A stretch of 57,864 bases of DNA from Streptomyces sp. B93 (GTDB lineage: Bacteria; Actinomycetota; Actinomycetes; Streptomycetales; Streptomycetaceae), in contig NZ_JAGPXL010000043.1 in NCBI RefSeq assembly GCF_018070565.1, forward strand, positions 1-57,864. The letters are read 5' to 3'. Below, in pieces: positions 10,144-17,308 of this stretch. Every line of letters starts with the position of its first letter. Positions within the stretch are counted from its first letter, which is position 1. The position numbers and the translations under genes were made by a program. The notes beneath the pieces are model-generated. The model worked only from the letters and a program-made list of their open reading frames with translations, did not search any database and was not told the origin of the DNA.

Positions 10144-10659
10144 ATGGCCCGTATGCCCACTCCATCGCTCCCCGACGCCCCCGCTTCCCCGGAAGTGGCC
10201 GAGATCGAGCGCGCCCTCTCCCGCATCGCCTATCTGGGCACCCGCGCCCGGCAGCACGAGCGGCTGATGGCGCTGGCGGGCGTCCCCCTGGACCGTGCCG
10301 CGGTGGCGCTGCTGCGCCAGATCGCCGACACGGAACCCCTGCGCCCGGGGGAGCTGGCCCACCGGCTCGGCGTGGAGGCCTCCCATGTCACGCGTACGGT
10401 GCAGCAGTTGCACAAGGCCGGATACGTCAGCCGGGTGCCCGACCCCGAGGACCGCCGCGCCCAGCGCATCGAGCTGACCGCCGAGGGGCGCGCGGCCGTC
10501 GACCGGATCCGGGACGTGGGCTCCCGCGGCATGCAGCTCGCCCTGGCGGAATGGACGCCCGGGGAACTGCGCCAGCTGGCCACCCTCTTCCACCGTATGG
10601 TCGACGACTTCGTCGCCTACTCCGCCGACGAGGAGACCGAGCACCGGGTCCCCGCGTAG
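10144..10659 (+). CDS. MarR family transcriptional regulator
   Basis: A 171-residue winged-helix regulator. The DNA-binding part is LRPGELAHRLGVEASHVTRTVQQLHKAGYVSR with the wing VPDPEDRRAQRIELTAEG, the usual MarR signature. N- and C-terminal helices form the dimer interface. MarR proteins repress nearby genes and release DNA on binding small phenolic or oxidising ligands. It is divergent from the ligase gene and 55 bases before the DoxX-like membrane gene, its likeliest target. ATG 10144 lies 10 bases downstream of another ATG in a different frame. The AT-rich stretch at 10117-10135 is the probable promoter/operator. Confidence 0.9.
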   Translation: MARMPTPSLPDAPASPEVAEIERALSRIAYLGTRARQHERLMALAGVPLDRAAVALLRQIADTEPLRPGELAHRLGVEASHVTRTVQQLHKAGYVSRVPDPEDRRAQRIELTAEGRAAVDRIRDVGSRGMQLALAEWTPGELRQLATLFHRMVDDFVAYSADEETEHRVPA

Positions 10660-10670
10660 GACCGCCGCGC

Positions 10671-10682
10671 TACTTGTGAGTA
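10671..10682. promoter_or_regulatory. inverted repeat TACT-N4-AGTA, possible operator
   Basis: TACTTGTGAGTA lies 32 bases before the GTG of the DoxX-like gene, in the only AT-rich spot of the spacer. Such TACT/AGTA half sites spaced by four bases are common for TetR regulators, and a TetR gene lies just beyond the DoxX-like gene. Confidence 0.4.
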
Positions 10683-10714
10683 ATATCGCGGGGCAGGTAA
10701 CCAGAGGAGGAACC

Positions 10715-11104
10715 GTGTCCCGGTCCGAACGCTCGTCCCTGCTGCTCGCCGGCCTGCTGGCCACCGCGGGCGCGGCCCACTTCACCGTCCCGCGCCAGTT
10801 CGACGCGATCGTCCCGAGCGCCCTCCCCGGCTCCGCCCGGACCTGGACCTACCTCAGCGGCGCAGCCGAACTGGCCCTCGCCGCCGGAGTGGCCCTGCCC
10901 CGCACCCGCAAGGCCGCCGCACTCGCCTCGGCGGCGTTCTTCGCCGGCGTCTTCCCCGCCAATGTGAAGATGGCCGTCGACTGGCGCCACCGCCCGGCCC
11001 CGCAGCGGACGGCCGCGATCGCCAGGCTGCCCCTGCAAGTACCTCTGGTCCTCTGGGCGCGTGGCGTGGCGAAGGCCGCGGGAGAGCCGCGCCTCAACCC
11101 CTGA
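10715..11104 (+). CDS. DoxX-like small integral membrane protein
   Basis: A 129-residue protein with about four transmembrane helices: SLLLAGLLATAGAAHF, TWTYLSGAAELALAAGVAL, AAALASAAFFAGVFPANVKMAV, and a last segment near VPLVLWARG. The spacing and the GAAHF / ANVKMAVDW motifs fit the DoxX/MauE superfamily of inner-membrane proteins linked to redox stress in other organisms. GTG 10715 follows a strong AGAGGAGG. It lies between a MarR and a TetR gene, either of which could control it. Biochemical role unknown. Confidence 0.75.
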   Translation: MSRSERSSLLLAGLLATAGAAHFTVPRQFDAIVPSALPGSARTWTYLSGAAELALAAGVALPRTRKAAALASAAFFAGVFPANVKMAVDWRHRPAPQRTAAIARLPLQVPLVLWARGVAKAAGEPRLNP

Positions 11105-11134
11105 GGAACCGCCCGCCCACGCCCCCGGAGGGTG

Positions 11135-11791
11135 TCACCCGGGCCCGCGAGACGGCCTGTGGATCACTCGGTCGAGATGCTCGGTGTCCAGGGGCGGACG
11201 GGTGAAGGTGAGCCCCGGGTTCTTCAGCCCGGCCACGGCGACGTCGAGGTGCCGCTCCCAGGCGTCCGGCGCGATGCCGTCGGTGACGGCGACGACGCCC
11301 CGCAGACCCCACACGACGGCGGCGATGTCGGACAGGGCGACGTCGGCGGCCAGCACACCGGCCTGCTTGCCCTGTTCCAGCAGCCGGGCGGTGAAGGCGT
11401 AGATGCGTTCGCGCTGCTCCGGGGTGGCCATGTCGCCGAACGGATGCGGCAGGATGCTGTGGCTCAGCGCGAGGTGCAGTCCGACGGTGTGCAGGAAGTA
11501 CTCCAACTGCCTGTCGACCGGCAGGTCCAGGGTGTGCCGGGCATGCGCGAGGAGCCGGTCCTGGAAGACCTCGGCCAGTCTGCTGTGCAGGAGGTCGGGG
11601 GTGGGGAAGCGGCGGTAGAGCGCGGCCGGGGCCAGTCCCGCCTCCCGGGCGATCTGGGCCATGCTCGCGCGCGGCCCCAGTTCACGCATCGCGGCCGCCA
11701 CGTCCCACAGCAGTTGCTCCTCGTCCGACGGCGCCGGGCCGCCGGGCAGAGGACCTCCCAGCAGCCCGTGGTCGTCCACTTGCTCGCCCAC
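11135..11791 (-). CDS. TetR family transcriptional regulator
   Basis: A 218-residue TetR-type repressor. The helix-turn-helix is ASMAQIAREAGLAPAALYRRFPTPDLL, near residues 42-70, followed by a helical ligand-binding domain (YFLHTVGLHLALSHSILPHPFG, SDIAAVVWGLRGVVAV). GTG 11789-11791 opens a 25-residue flexible N-terminus. It converges on the DoxX-like gene and lies downstream of the phosphatase gene at 11834 on the same strand with a 42-base gap. Ligand and targets are unknown. Confidence 0.9.
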   Translation of the reverse strand: MGEQVDDHGLLGGPLPGGPAPSDEEQLLWDVAAAMRELGPRASMAQIAREAGLAPAALYRRFPTPDLLHSRLAEVFQDRLLAHARHTLDLPVDRQLEYFLHTVGLHLALSHSILPHPFGDMATPEQRERIYAFTARLLEQGKQAGVLAADVALSDIAAVVWGLRGVVAVTDGIAPDAWERHLDVAVAGLKNPGLTFTRPPLDTEHLDRVIHRPSRGPG

Positions 11792-11833
11792 ACCGACTCC
11801 GCTCCGTAGTGCTCGGGCACCGTGATCCCAGCA

Positions 11834-13573
11834 TCAAGTATCACGGATGCGCATATGACCTGCCTTGTCCGGCTCCGGAATGCGCAGGGCCAGCACCGCC
11901 ACGTCGTCCTCGTTGTCCGTCGGACGCGTCCGGGCCACCAGGTCGTCGGTGAAGGACTCCAGCGGCCGGTGCGCGAGCGAGGCGGCGTTGCGGCGCAGGC
12001 GCTCCAGGCCCTCCTCGATCGACTCCCCCGGCACCTCGATCAGACCGTCGGTGTAGAGGAGCAGGGTCGCCCCGGGCGGCAGCAGCGCCGTGGCGTCGGG
12101 ACGCGGCAGCAGCGCCCCGGAGCAGAGCAGGATGCCGTGACCGTCCGTGAGGTACTCGGTCAGCCCGTCCCGGGTGATCAACAGCGGCGGCGGATGCCCG
12201 GCGTTGGTCCACGACAGTTCCCACCCGGCGCTGCCCGCCCGGGTCACCCGCGCGAAGATCACGGTGGCCATGTCGACCTCCGCCAGCTCCATCGCCGCGT
12301 GGTCCAGCCACTCCACGATCTTGCTGGGCGGCGCCTGCTGCGACCAGGCGTAGGCGCGCAGCATGTTGCGCAGCTGCGCCATGTCGGCTGCGGCCTCCAG
12401 ATCGTGGCCGACGACGTCGCCGATGACGAGGGCCGCCGCCCCGTCGGAGAGTACGAAGGCGTCGTACCAGTCACCGCCCACCTGGGACGCGTCCGGCGCC
12501 GAGACGTACCGCACCGTCATCTCCAGGTCCGGTATCTCGGGCAGCTGCGGCAGCAGATGGCGCTGCATCGTCTCGGCCACCTTCCGCTGCCGCTGGTACA
12601 GCCGCATGTTGTCGAGCGCGAGACCGAGGCGCCGGCTGATGTCCTCCAGCAGCGGCAGGTCCCCGCTGGTGAACGGCTCGGGCCGGTCCGACCGGCCGAG
12701 GGTGAGCGCGCCCAGCACCTCACGCAGACCGCGGATCGGGCCGATCGCCGCCGAGTGCATGCCCGTGACCGAGAACAGCCTGCGCTGTTCGGCCGCCATG
12801 CCGGAGGTGGGCGGCCCCCGGTACATCCCCGGGTCGGCGAGGGCGGACGCCGCGCCGCGCAGGGCTCGCGCCACCGGCATCGGGGAGTGCTCGGGGATCG
12901 GCGGCATCGGGCCCTGGAGGTCCCGGCGGTGCACCAGGGCGCCGTCGCCGAAGGTGATCACGGCCGCGCGCCGCACCTCCTCGTTCTCGGTGATCAGATC
13001 GACGACGGCCCAGTCCGCGAGGCGTGGCACCACGAGGGAGACGAGCCTGCGCACCGCCTCGTCGGTGTCCATCGTCGAGGCCAGCTGGGTGGTCAGCTCC
13101 GCCAGCAGGGCGAGGCGCCCCAGTTCGGAAAGGGGCTGCGCTGACGAACGCCGTCGCTCCTCGCCGCCGTCGGCATCGCGGGCGTGGAACAGCAGCAGCG
13201 TCGAGGGCGTGCCGCCGTTCGCCTCGAGCGGGCTGATCAGCCAGTTGACGGGCAGCAGCGTGCCGTCGCCGCGCTCGAACCACAGGTCCGCCCCCTGCTG
13301 GACGCGGCCCGCCACACCAGCCTCCCGGAGCTGGCACTGCGCGCGCGGCACCGGGTGGCCGTGCCGGTCGCGGTGCAGCACGTCATGGGCGTCGAGTCCC
13401 ACCAGGTCCGCCGCGGCACGCCGGAGCAGGCGCTCGGCCGCGCGGTTGATCCCCGTGATGCGGCCCTGGTCGTCCGCCACGTAAGCGGCGGCGGACAGGC
13501 CGTGCGGGATCGGCCCCGACGGGGCCGTCCGGCCCGGGCCGCTGACGGTCTCGCTGGCTCGTGGACCTCTCAC
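11834..13573 (-). CDS. PAS-GAF-PP2C (SpoIIE-type) protein serine phosphatase
   Basis: About 579 residues with PAS (YVADDQGRITGINRAAERLL, near 30-130), GAF (near 160-330) and a C-terminal SpoIIE/PP2C phosphatase (near 345-570). Metal-binding motifs are present: GGDWYDAF, VIGDVVGHDLEAA, TNAGHPPPL, LLLYTDGLIE and DDVAVLALR. Such enzymes dephosphorylate anti-anti-sigma proteins (RsbV/BldG type) and so free stress sigma factors. PAS and GAF probably sense redox or small ligands. No transmembrane helix is seen. GTG at 13571-13573 has GAGGGCGAGG upstream; an in-frame GTG at 13684 would add a low-complexity extension. A decayed relative lies directly upstream. Confidence 0.9.
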   Translation of the reverse strand: MRGPRASETVSGPGRTAPSGPIPHGLSAAAYVADDQGRITGINRAAERLLRRAAADLVGLDAHDVLHRDRHGHPVPRAQCQLREAGVAGRVQQGADLWFERGDGTLLPVNWLISPLEANGGTPSTLLLFHARDADGGEERRRSSAQPLSELGRLALLAELTTQLASTMDTDEAVRRLVSLVVPRLADWAVVDLITENEEVRRAAVITFGDGALVHRRDLQGPMPPIPEHSPMPVARALRGAASALADPGMYRGPPTSGMAAEQRRLFSVTGMHSAAIGPIRGLREVLGALTLGRSDRPEPFTSGDLPLLEDISRRLGLALDNMRLYQRQRKVAETMQRHLLPQLPEIPDLEMTVRYVSAPDASQVGGDWYDAFVLSDGAAALVIGDVVGHDLEAAADMAQLRNMLRAYAWSQQAPPSKIVEWLDHAAMELAEVDMATVIFARVTRAGSAGWELSWTNAGHPPPLLITRDGLTEYLTDGHGILLCSGALLPRPDATALLPPGATLLLYTDGLIEVPGESIEEGLERLRRNAASLAHRPLESFTDDLVARTRPTDNEDDVAVLALRIPEPDKAGHMRIRDT

Positions 13574-13690
13574 GTCCTCGCCCTCGCCCTCTACGGCGTC
13601 GGCTTCGGCGTCGGCCCATGACTCCCGCGCGCGGGGCGCGTACCGGCGCCCGTGCGGCCCGGGTTCCCTGCCCCGGTGGTCCACACACGT

Positions 13691-13950
13691 CTACGGCGCG
13701 GACCCGGACGCGGCGGGGCGCAGGGCGAGCAGGGCGACGTCGTCGGTGTCGGCGCAGAACTCGATGCCGACGTCCAGGGCGATGCTGCGGGCGAGTTCCG
13801 CGATCAGCGGTACGTCGTGCTTGACAGCGGTGGTCGTCCTGGAGGCGCGCCAGGGTCAGGGTGCCGATGATCTCTCGCCGGGCCCGCAGCGGAGCGATGA
13901 CGACGCCGCTTCCCTCCAGCTGCTCCTCGTCACCACGTCCCCCGCTCAGC
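13691..13950 (-). pseudogene. remnant of a second GAF-PP2C phosphatase gene
   Basis: Read leftward, this stretch first encodes GSGVVIAPLRARREIIGTLTLARL, a typical end of a GAF domain. After a short jump, in another frame, it encodes VPLIAELARSIALDVGIEFC then DTDDVALLALRPA and a stop at 13691-13693. The last part is the end of a SpoIIE phosphatase domain. The rest of the phosphatase domain is missing and the two pieces are out of frame, so the gene has lost most of its length by internal deletion. It abuts the intact phosphatase gene, suggesting a former tandem pair. Confidence 0.6.
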
Positions 13951-14195
13951 CGGGCCCGGAGTCCGCTGGACGCCCGGCGGCTGGAGCCGGTGCCCGACCA
14001 CGGACAGCCCCCCCCGCCGTCCGCTGACACTCCAGGGTCCCGGCGGTGCTGGGCACGTGTGCCGGGCCCGGCAGCGGTCGCGTGGTGTACCGGTCGTCCG
14101 GCGCGGTGTCCCGCGGGGCGGGGCAGCCGTCGGAACGGTGCTCCCGGAGGAAAAGGCCGCTGTGCACCACGAATGCGCAGCGGGATACTGACCCC

Positions 14196-15230
14196 ATGCG
14201 GCCGCGCAGCACAGCCTGGGTCACCGTCGGACTGCTCCTGGCGGTCGCCGTCGGCTGCACGGGCGGCGGTGAGCCGGACCGCGGTGAGGGCAGCCCGACC
14301 GTACCGCCACCGGCCACCAGTGCCACCCCCAGCCCGGCCCCGACGCCCACCCTCACAGCCGCCGACCCGGTGTCCATCCCCGGCCTCGTCGCCCGTGAGC
14401 ACCACGGGTCCGACCTGCGACTGGGGGCGGTGCGCGCCCGTACCGACGCCTACACCCAGTACGCCGTCACCTACCGTGCGAACGGGCTGAGGATCTCCGG
14501 GATCATGAACGTGCCCGAGGGGAAGGGGCCCTTCCCGGCGCTGGTGCTCGCGCACGGTTACATCGACCCCGACGTCTACACCACCGGCCGGGGGCTCGCC
14601 CGGGAGCAGGACCTGCTGGCCCGGCGCGGGTACGTCGTCCTGCACACCGACTACCGCAACCACGCGGGCTCCGACGCCGACCCCGACAACGACGTCGACC
14701 TGCGGCTCGGCTACACCGAGGACGTCATCGGCGCCGTGCACGCCCTGCGCGGCGCGGCGCGGCCCGCGATCGACGACGACCGGATCGGGCTGCTGGGCCG
14801 CTCGATGGGTGGTGGGGTGGTGTACAACACGCTCGTCGTGGCGCCGGGACTGGTCGACGCGGCGGTGGTGTTCGCGCCGGTCAGCTCGCTCCCGGCGGAC
14901 AACTTCAAGCACTTCCAGCGCCGCGAGGGCGATCCGGTGGCCGCCGAGATCGAGGCCGCGCACGGCAGCCCGGAGGAGAACCCGCGGTTCTGGCGGGAGG
15001 CCGCGCCGATCACGTACGTGGACCGGGTGACCGAGCCCCTGCTGATCCTGCACGGCACCGCCGACGACACCTGCCCCCTGCGCTGGTCACAGCGGACGGC
15101 CGCCGCGTTCGAGGAGGCGGGCAAGGATGTACGGCTGGTGACGTACCCCGGTGAGGGCCACACCTTCTACGCCCGCTGGCCGGACTCCATGGAGACCGCG
15201 ATCGAGTTCCTCGACCGGCGTCTTCGCTGA
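14196..15230 (+). CDS. lipoprotein alpha/beta hydrolase (S9 prolyl-oligopeptidase-like)
   Basis: A 344-residue exported lipoprotein. The signal ends in LLAVAVGCTGG, whose Cys is the lipidation site, followed by a Pro/Thr-rich linker. The alpha/beta hydrolase fold shows the oxyanion region ALVLAHGYIDP, nucleophile elbow GLLGRSMGGGV, acid LLILHGTADDTCP and final His GEGHTFYAR, the order used by S9-type peptidases and esterases. It should act on the outer face of the membrane on short peptides or esters. ATG 14196 is chosen because it places the lipobox correctly. The 3' end carries a short duplication that includes the stop codon. Confidence 0.88.
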   Translation: MRPRSTAWVTVGLLLAVAVGCTGGGEPDRGEGSPTVPPPATSATPSPAPTPTLTAADPVSIPGLVAREHHGSDLRLGAVRARTDAYTQYAVTYRANGLRISGIMNVPEGKGPFPALVLAHGYIDPDVYTTGRGLAREQDLLARRGYVVLHTDYRNHAGSDADPDNDVDLRLGYTEDVIGAVHALRGAARPAIDDDRIGLLGRSMGGGVVYNTLVVAPGLVDAAVVFAPVSSLPADNFKHFQRREGDPVAAEIEAAHGSPEENPRFWREAAPITYVDRVTEPLLILHGTADDTCPLRWSQRTAAAFEEAGKDVRLVTYPGEGHTFYARWPDSMETAIEFLDRRLR

Positions 15231-15255
15231 GACTGAGACCGGCGTCTTCGCCGAG
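15213..15255. repeat. 19-base direct duplication over the stop codon
   Basis: GACCGGCGTCTTCGC(T/C)GAG occurs at 15213-15231 and 15237-15255 with one mismatch. The first copy supplies the stop codon of the hydrolase gene; in the second the matching triplet is GCC-GAG, not a stop in that phase. It looks like a recent slippage event. Confidence 0.7.
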
Positions 15256-15262
15256 CGGCCGG

Positions 15263-15874
15263 TCAGGAAGCCTCTTCCGGCTCCTCCTCCGCCGCCACCT
15301 GCGCCAGCGTGCGGCCGCTGCGCACCGAGCGGGCCCGGCGCGGGTCCGGCGTACCGCCGCCGCGTCCACCGCCGTGCCCCGACCTCACCAGCAGCCACGC
15401 GTCGTCGTCCGCGCCCCGGAAGCGGGTGAGCGCGTACTCGCCGTGCAGCTTCGACCCGGAGAGCCGGAACGTGGCGTGGCCGCGCTCCAGCGACCGGGCG
15501 AAGTCGACGGGCCGGCCCGCGCGGTCGTGGCTGAGCGGCTCGTACGTTCCCCGGTCCCACACGATCACCGTGCCGCCGCCGTACTCGCCCCGGGGGATGA
15601 CGCCCTCGAACTCCTCGTACTCCAGGGGATGGTCCTCCGTCGGCACGGCCAGCCGCTTGTCCCGGGGATCCGCCGACGGGCCCTTCGGCACCGACCACGA
15701 CTTCAGTACGTCGTCCACCTGGAGCCGGAAGTCGAAGTGCAGGGTGCTCGCGTCATGGATCTGGACCACGAACCGAGGCCGTTCACCGGCCCGAGCGGGC
15801 CGTCCCTCGGGCTCCCGGGTCCGTTCGAAGTCCCGTTTGCCGCGGTACTCCCGCAGCCGGTCCCTGTCACCCAC
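15263..15874 (-). CDS. stand-alone LigD-type DNA 3'-phosphoesterase
   Basis: A 203-residue protein consisting of the 3'-phosphoesterase (PE) domain of LigD. The signature FVVQIHDASTLHFDFRLQVD is followed by LKSWSVPKGPS, EDHPLEYEEFEGVIP and GGTVIVWDRG. The catalytic His40, Asp48 and His82 match the triad known from Pseudomonas LigD. It trims 3'-phosphates and ribonucleotides to give clean 3'-OH ends for repair. The His/Gly/Arg-rich C-terminus is probably disordered. With the separate ligase at 9046 it suggests a LigD whose modules are encoded apart. ATG 15872-15874; right end nearly meets the hydrolase gene. Confidence 0.92.
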   Translation of the reverse strand: MGDRDRLREYRGKRDFERTREPEGRPARAGERPRFVVQIHDASTLHFDFRLQVDDVLKSWSVPKGPSADPRDKRLAVPTEDHPLEYEEFEGVIPRGEYGGGTVIVWDRGTYEPLSHDRAGRPVDFARSLERGHATFRLSGSKLHGEYALTRFRGADDDAWLLVRSGHGGGRGGGTPDPRRARSVRSGRTLAQVAAEEEPEEAS

Positions 15875-16044
15875 CTCCGGCCTCCTTCCGCGTTCCGTGT
15901 TCCGTGCGCGCGGCCGTCATGAGACCGGGTACCCGGTCCCCGCCCGGCGGCACGCACCCCCTCCGAGGCCCTGTGGCCAGGCGTGCCGCACGCTGTCACG
16001 ATCTCTGCTGGGACCGACCGGCACCGACGAGCAGCGGAGCGCGT

Positions 16045-17025
16045 ATGACGACGGACAGGACCAGGGCGTACGACGGGACGGCGGCGGGGGCGGCAGGGAT
16101 CGAGGTGCGTCCGGTCGCCGGGCACATCGGCGCCGAGGTCACCGGCGTCGACCTGGCGGCCGACCTGGACGACGCCCAGGTGGCGGCGGTACGGGCGGCC
16201 GTGCTGCGCTGGAAGGTGGTGTTCTTCCGCGGCCAGAGCCTCGACCACGCCGCCCATGTGCGTTTCGCGCGCCGGTTCGGCGAACCCGTGGTGCCGCGAC
16301 GGCGCGGCTCGGCGTCACCGGCCGACGTGCCGGAGGTGGAGACCACCGCCGACCGGCTGGAACTGGGCGGGCGGTTCGGGATGGAGCACGAGGAGTGGCT
16401 GCGGCGGCGCCGCCACACCCTGCTGCGGGGCTGGCACTGCGACCACGGCGCCCGGGTCGACCCGCCCGCGGCGACGATCCTGCGCGCCGAGACCGTCCCG
16501 CCCTACGGCGGCGACACCACCTGGTCCAACCTGGCCGCCGCCTACGCGGGACTGTCCGCCCCGGTGCGCGACTTCGTCGCCGGGCTGCGCGCCGAGCACC
16601 GGCTCGGCGTCGGCTACCAGCCGCGGCCCGGGGACGACGCCTACGTCCGGCACCTGCTGGACCATCAGGTCGCCACCGTGCACCCGCTGGTGCGGGTCCA
16701 CCCCCAGACCGGTGAGCGGGTGCTGTTCGTCAACGGCTACTACGTCGAGCAGATCGACGGCCTCTCCCGCCCGGAGAGCCAGGCCGTCCTGGACATGCTG
16801 CTGGAGCAGGCCGTCCGGCCCGAGTACACCGTCCGGTTCCGCTGGGAGGCGGGCAGCGTGGCCTTCTGGGACAACCGCGCCACGATCCATCTGGCGCCGA
16901 GCGACAACGCCCACCTGGGCCTGCCCCGGGTGATGCACCGGGTGATGCTCGCCGGTGAGGTACCGGTGGGGGTGGACGGCCGGCCGTCGCGGGCGATCAC
17001 CGGGAGCGAGCCCGGCCGCTGGTGA
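16045..17025 (+). CDS. TauD/TfdA family Fe(II)/2-oxoglutarate dioxygenase
   Basis: A 326-residue dioxygenase of the TauD/TfdA family. The N-terminus IEVRPVAGHIGAEVTGVDL and VVFFRGQSLDH are family hallmarks. The facial triad is His131 and Asp133 in GWHCDHG and the distal His in DNRATIHLAPSD; the 2-oxoglutarate-binding Arg is likely in MHRVMLAG. Members oxidise taurine, alkylsulfates, aryloxyacetates or similar small acids; the substrate here cannot be told. An insertion of basic and acidic residues (MEHEEWLRRRRHT) precedes the metal motif. ATG 16045 has GCGGAG seven bases upstream. Monocistronic. Confidence 0.92.
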   Translation: MTTDRTRAYDGTAAGAAGIEVRPVAGHIGAEVTGVDLAADLDDAQVAAVRAAVLRWKVVFFRGQSLDHAAHVRFARRFGEPVVPRRRGSASPADVPEVETTADRLELGGRFGMEHEEWLRRRRHTLLRGWHCDHGARVDPPAATILRAETVPPYGGDTTWSNLAAAYAGLSAPVRDFVAGLRAEHRLGVGYQPRPGDDAYVRHLLDHQVATVHPLVRVHPQTGERVLFVNGYYVEQIDGLSRPESQAVLDMLLEQAVRPEYTVRFRWEAGSVAFWDNRATIHLAPSDNAHLGLPRVMHRVMLAGEVPVGVDGRPSRAITGSEPGRW

Positions 17026-17308
17026 CACCGGTGTCCCGGGCCCCGAGCCCCCTGCGTGACCGTTCCGTGCGCTCCTACCCTGGCGTCCCGGTGTGCGGCT
17101 CGCCGCTTTGAGCTGAATCGGGTGCGCGGATCCGCAACCACACCAGGTGGAGCAGGCGTACTACACGGCAAGTCCTGTGCGCTGAAGGTGTGTTGTGGGA
17201 TCCGAGGGCAGGCCGCGACAGCGGGGGAGCCGGTGGAGGAGTGCCGCGTGGTCCAGCTTGCCCTCACGCACGATCAAGACCTGGGTCTCCGTCCGAAGGG
17301 GGAACGGC
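17026..17308. other. intergenic region before the vWA gene
   Basis: About 280 bases without a gene. The stretch 17100-17190 is relatively AT-rich for this genome and is the probable promoter region of the vWA gene, but I cannot fix hexamers. AAGGGGGA at about 17296-17303 is the ribosome-binding site that fixes the GTG at 17309. Confidence 0.45.

Noticed and set aside
15237..15264. Hairpin GACCGGC/GCCGGTC between the hydrolase and phosphoesterase genes as terminator
   Set aside because: Only a 7-base stem with a 14-base loop, and it overlaps the duplication and a stop codon; not convincing.
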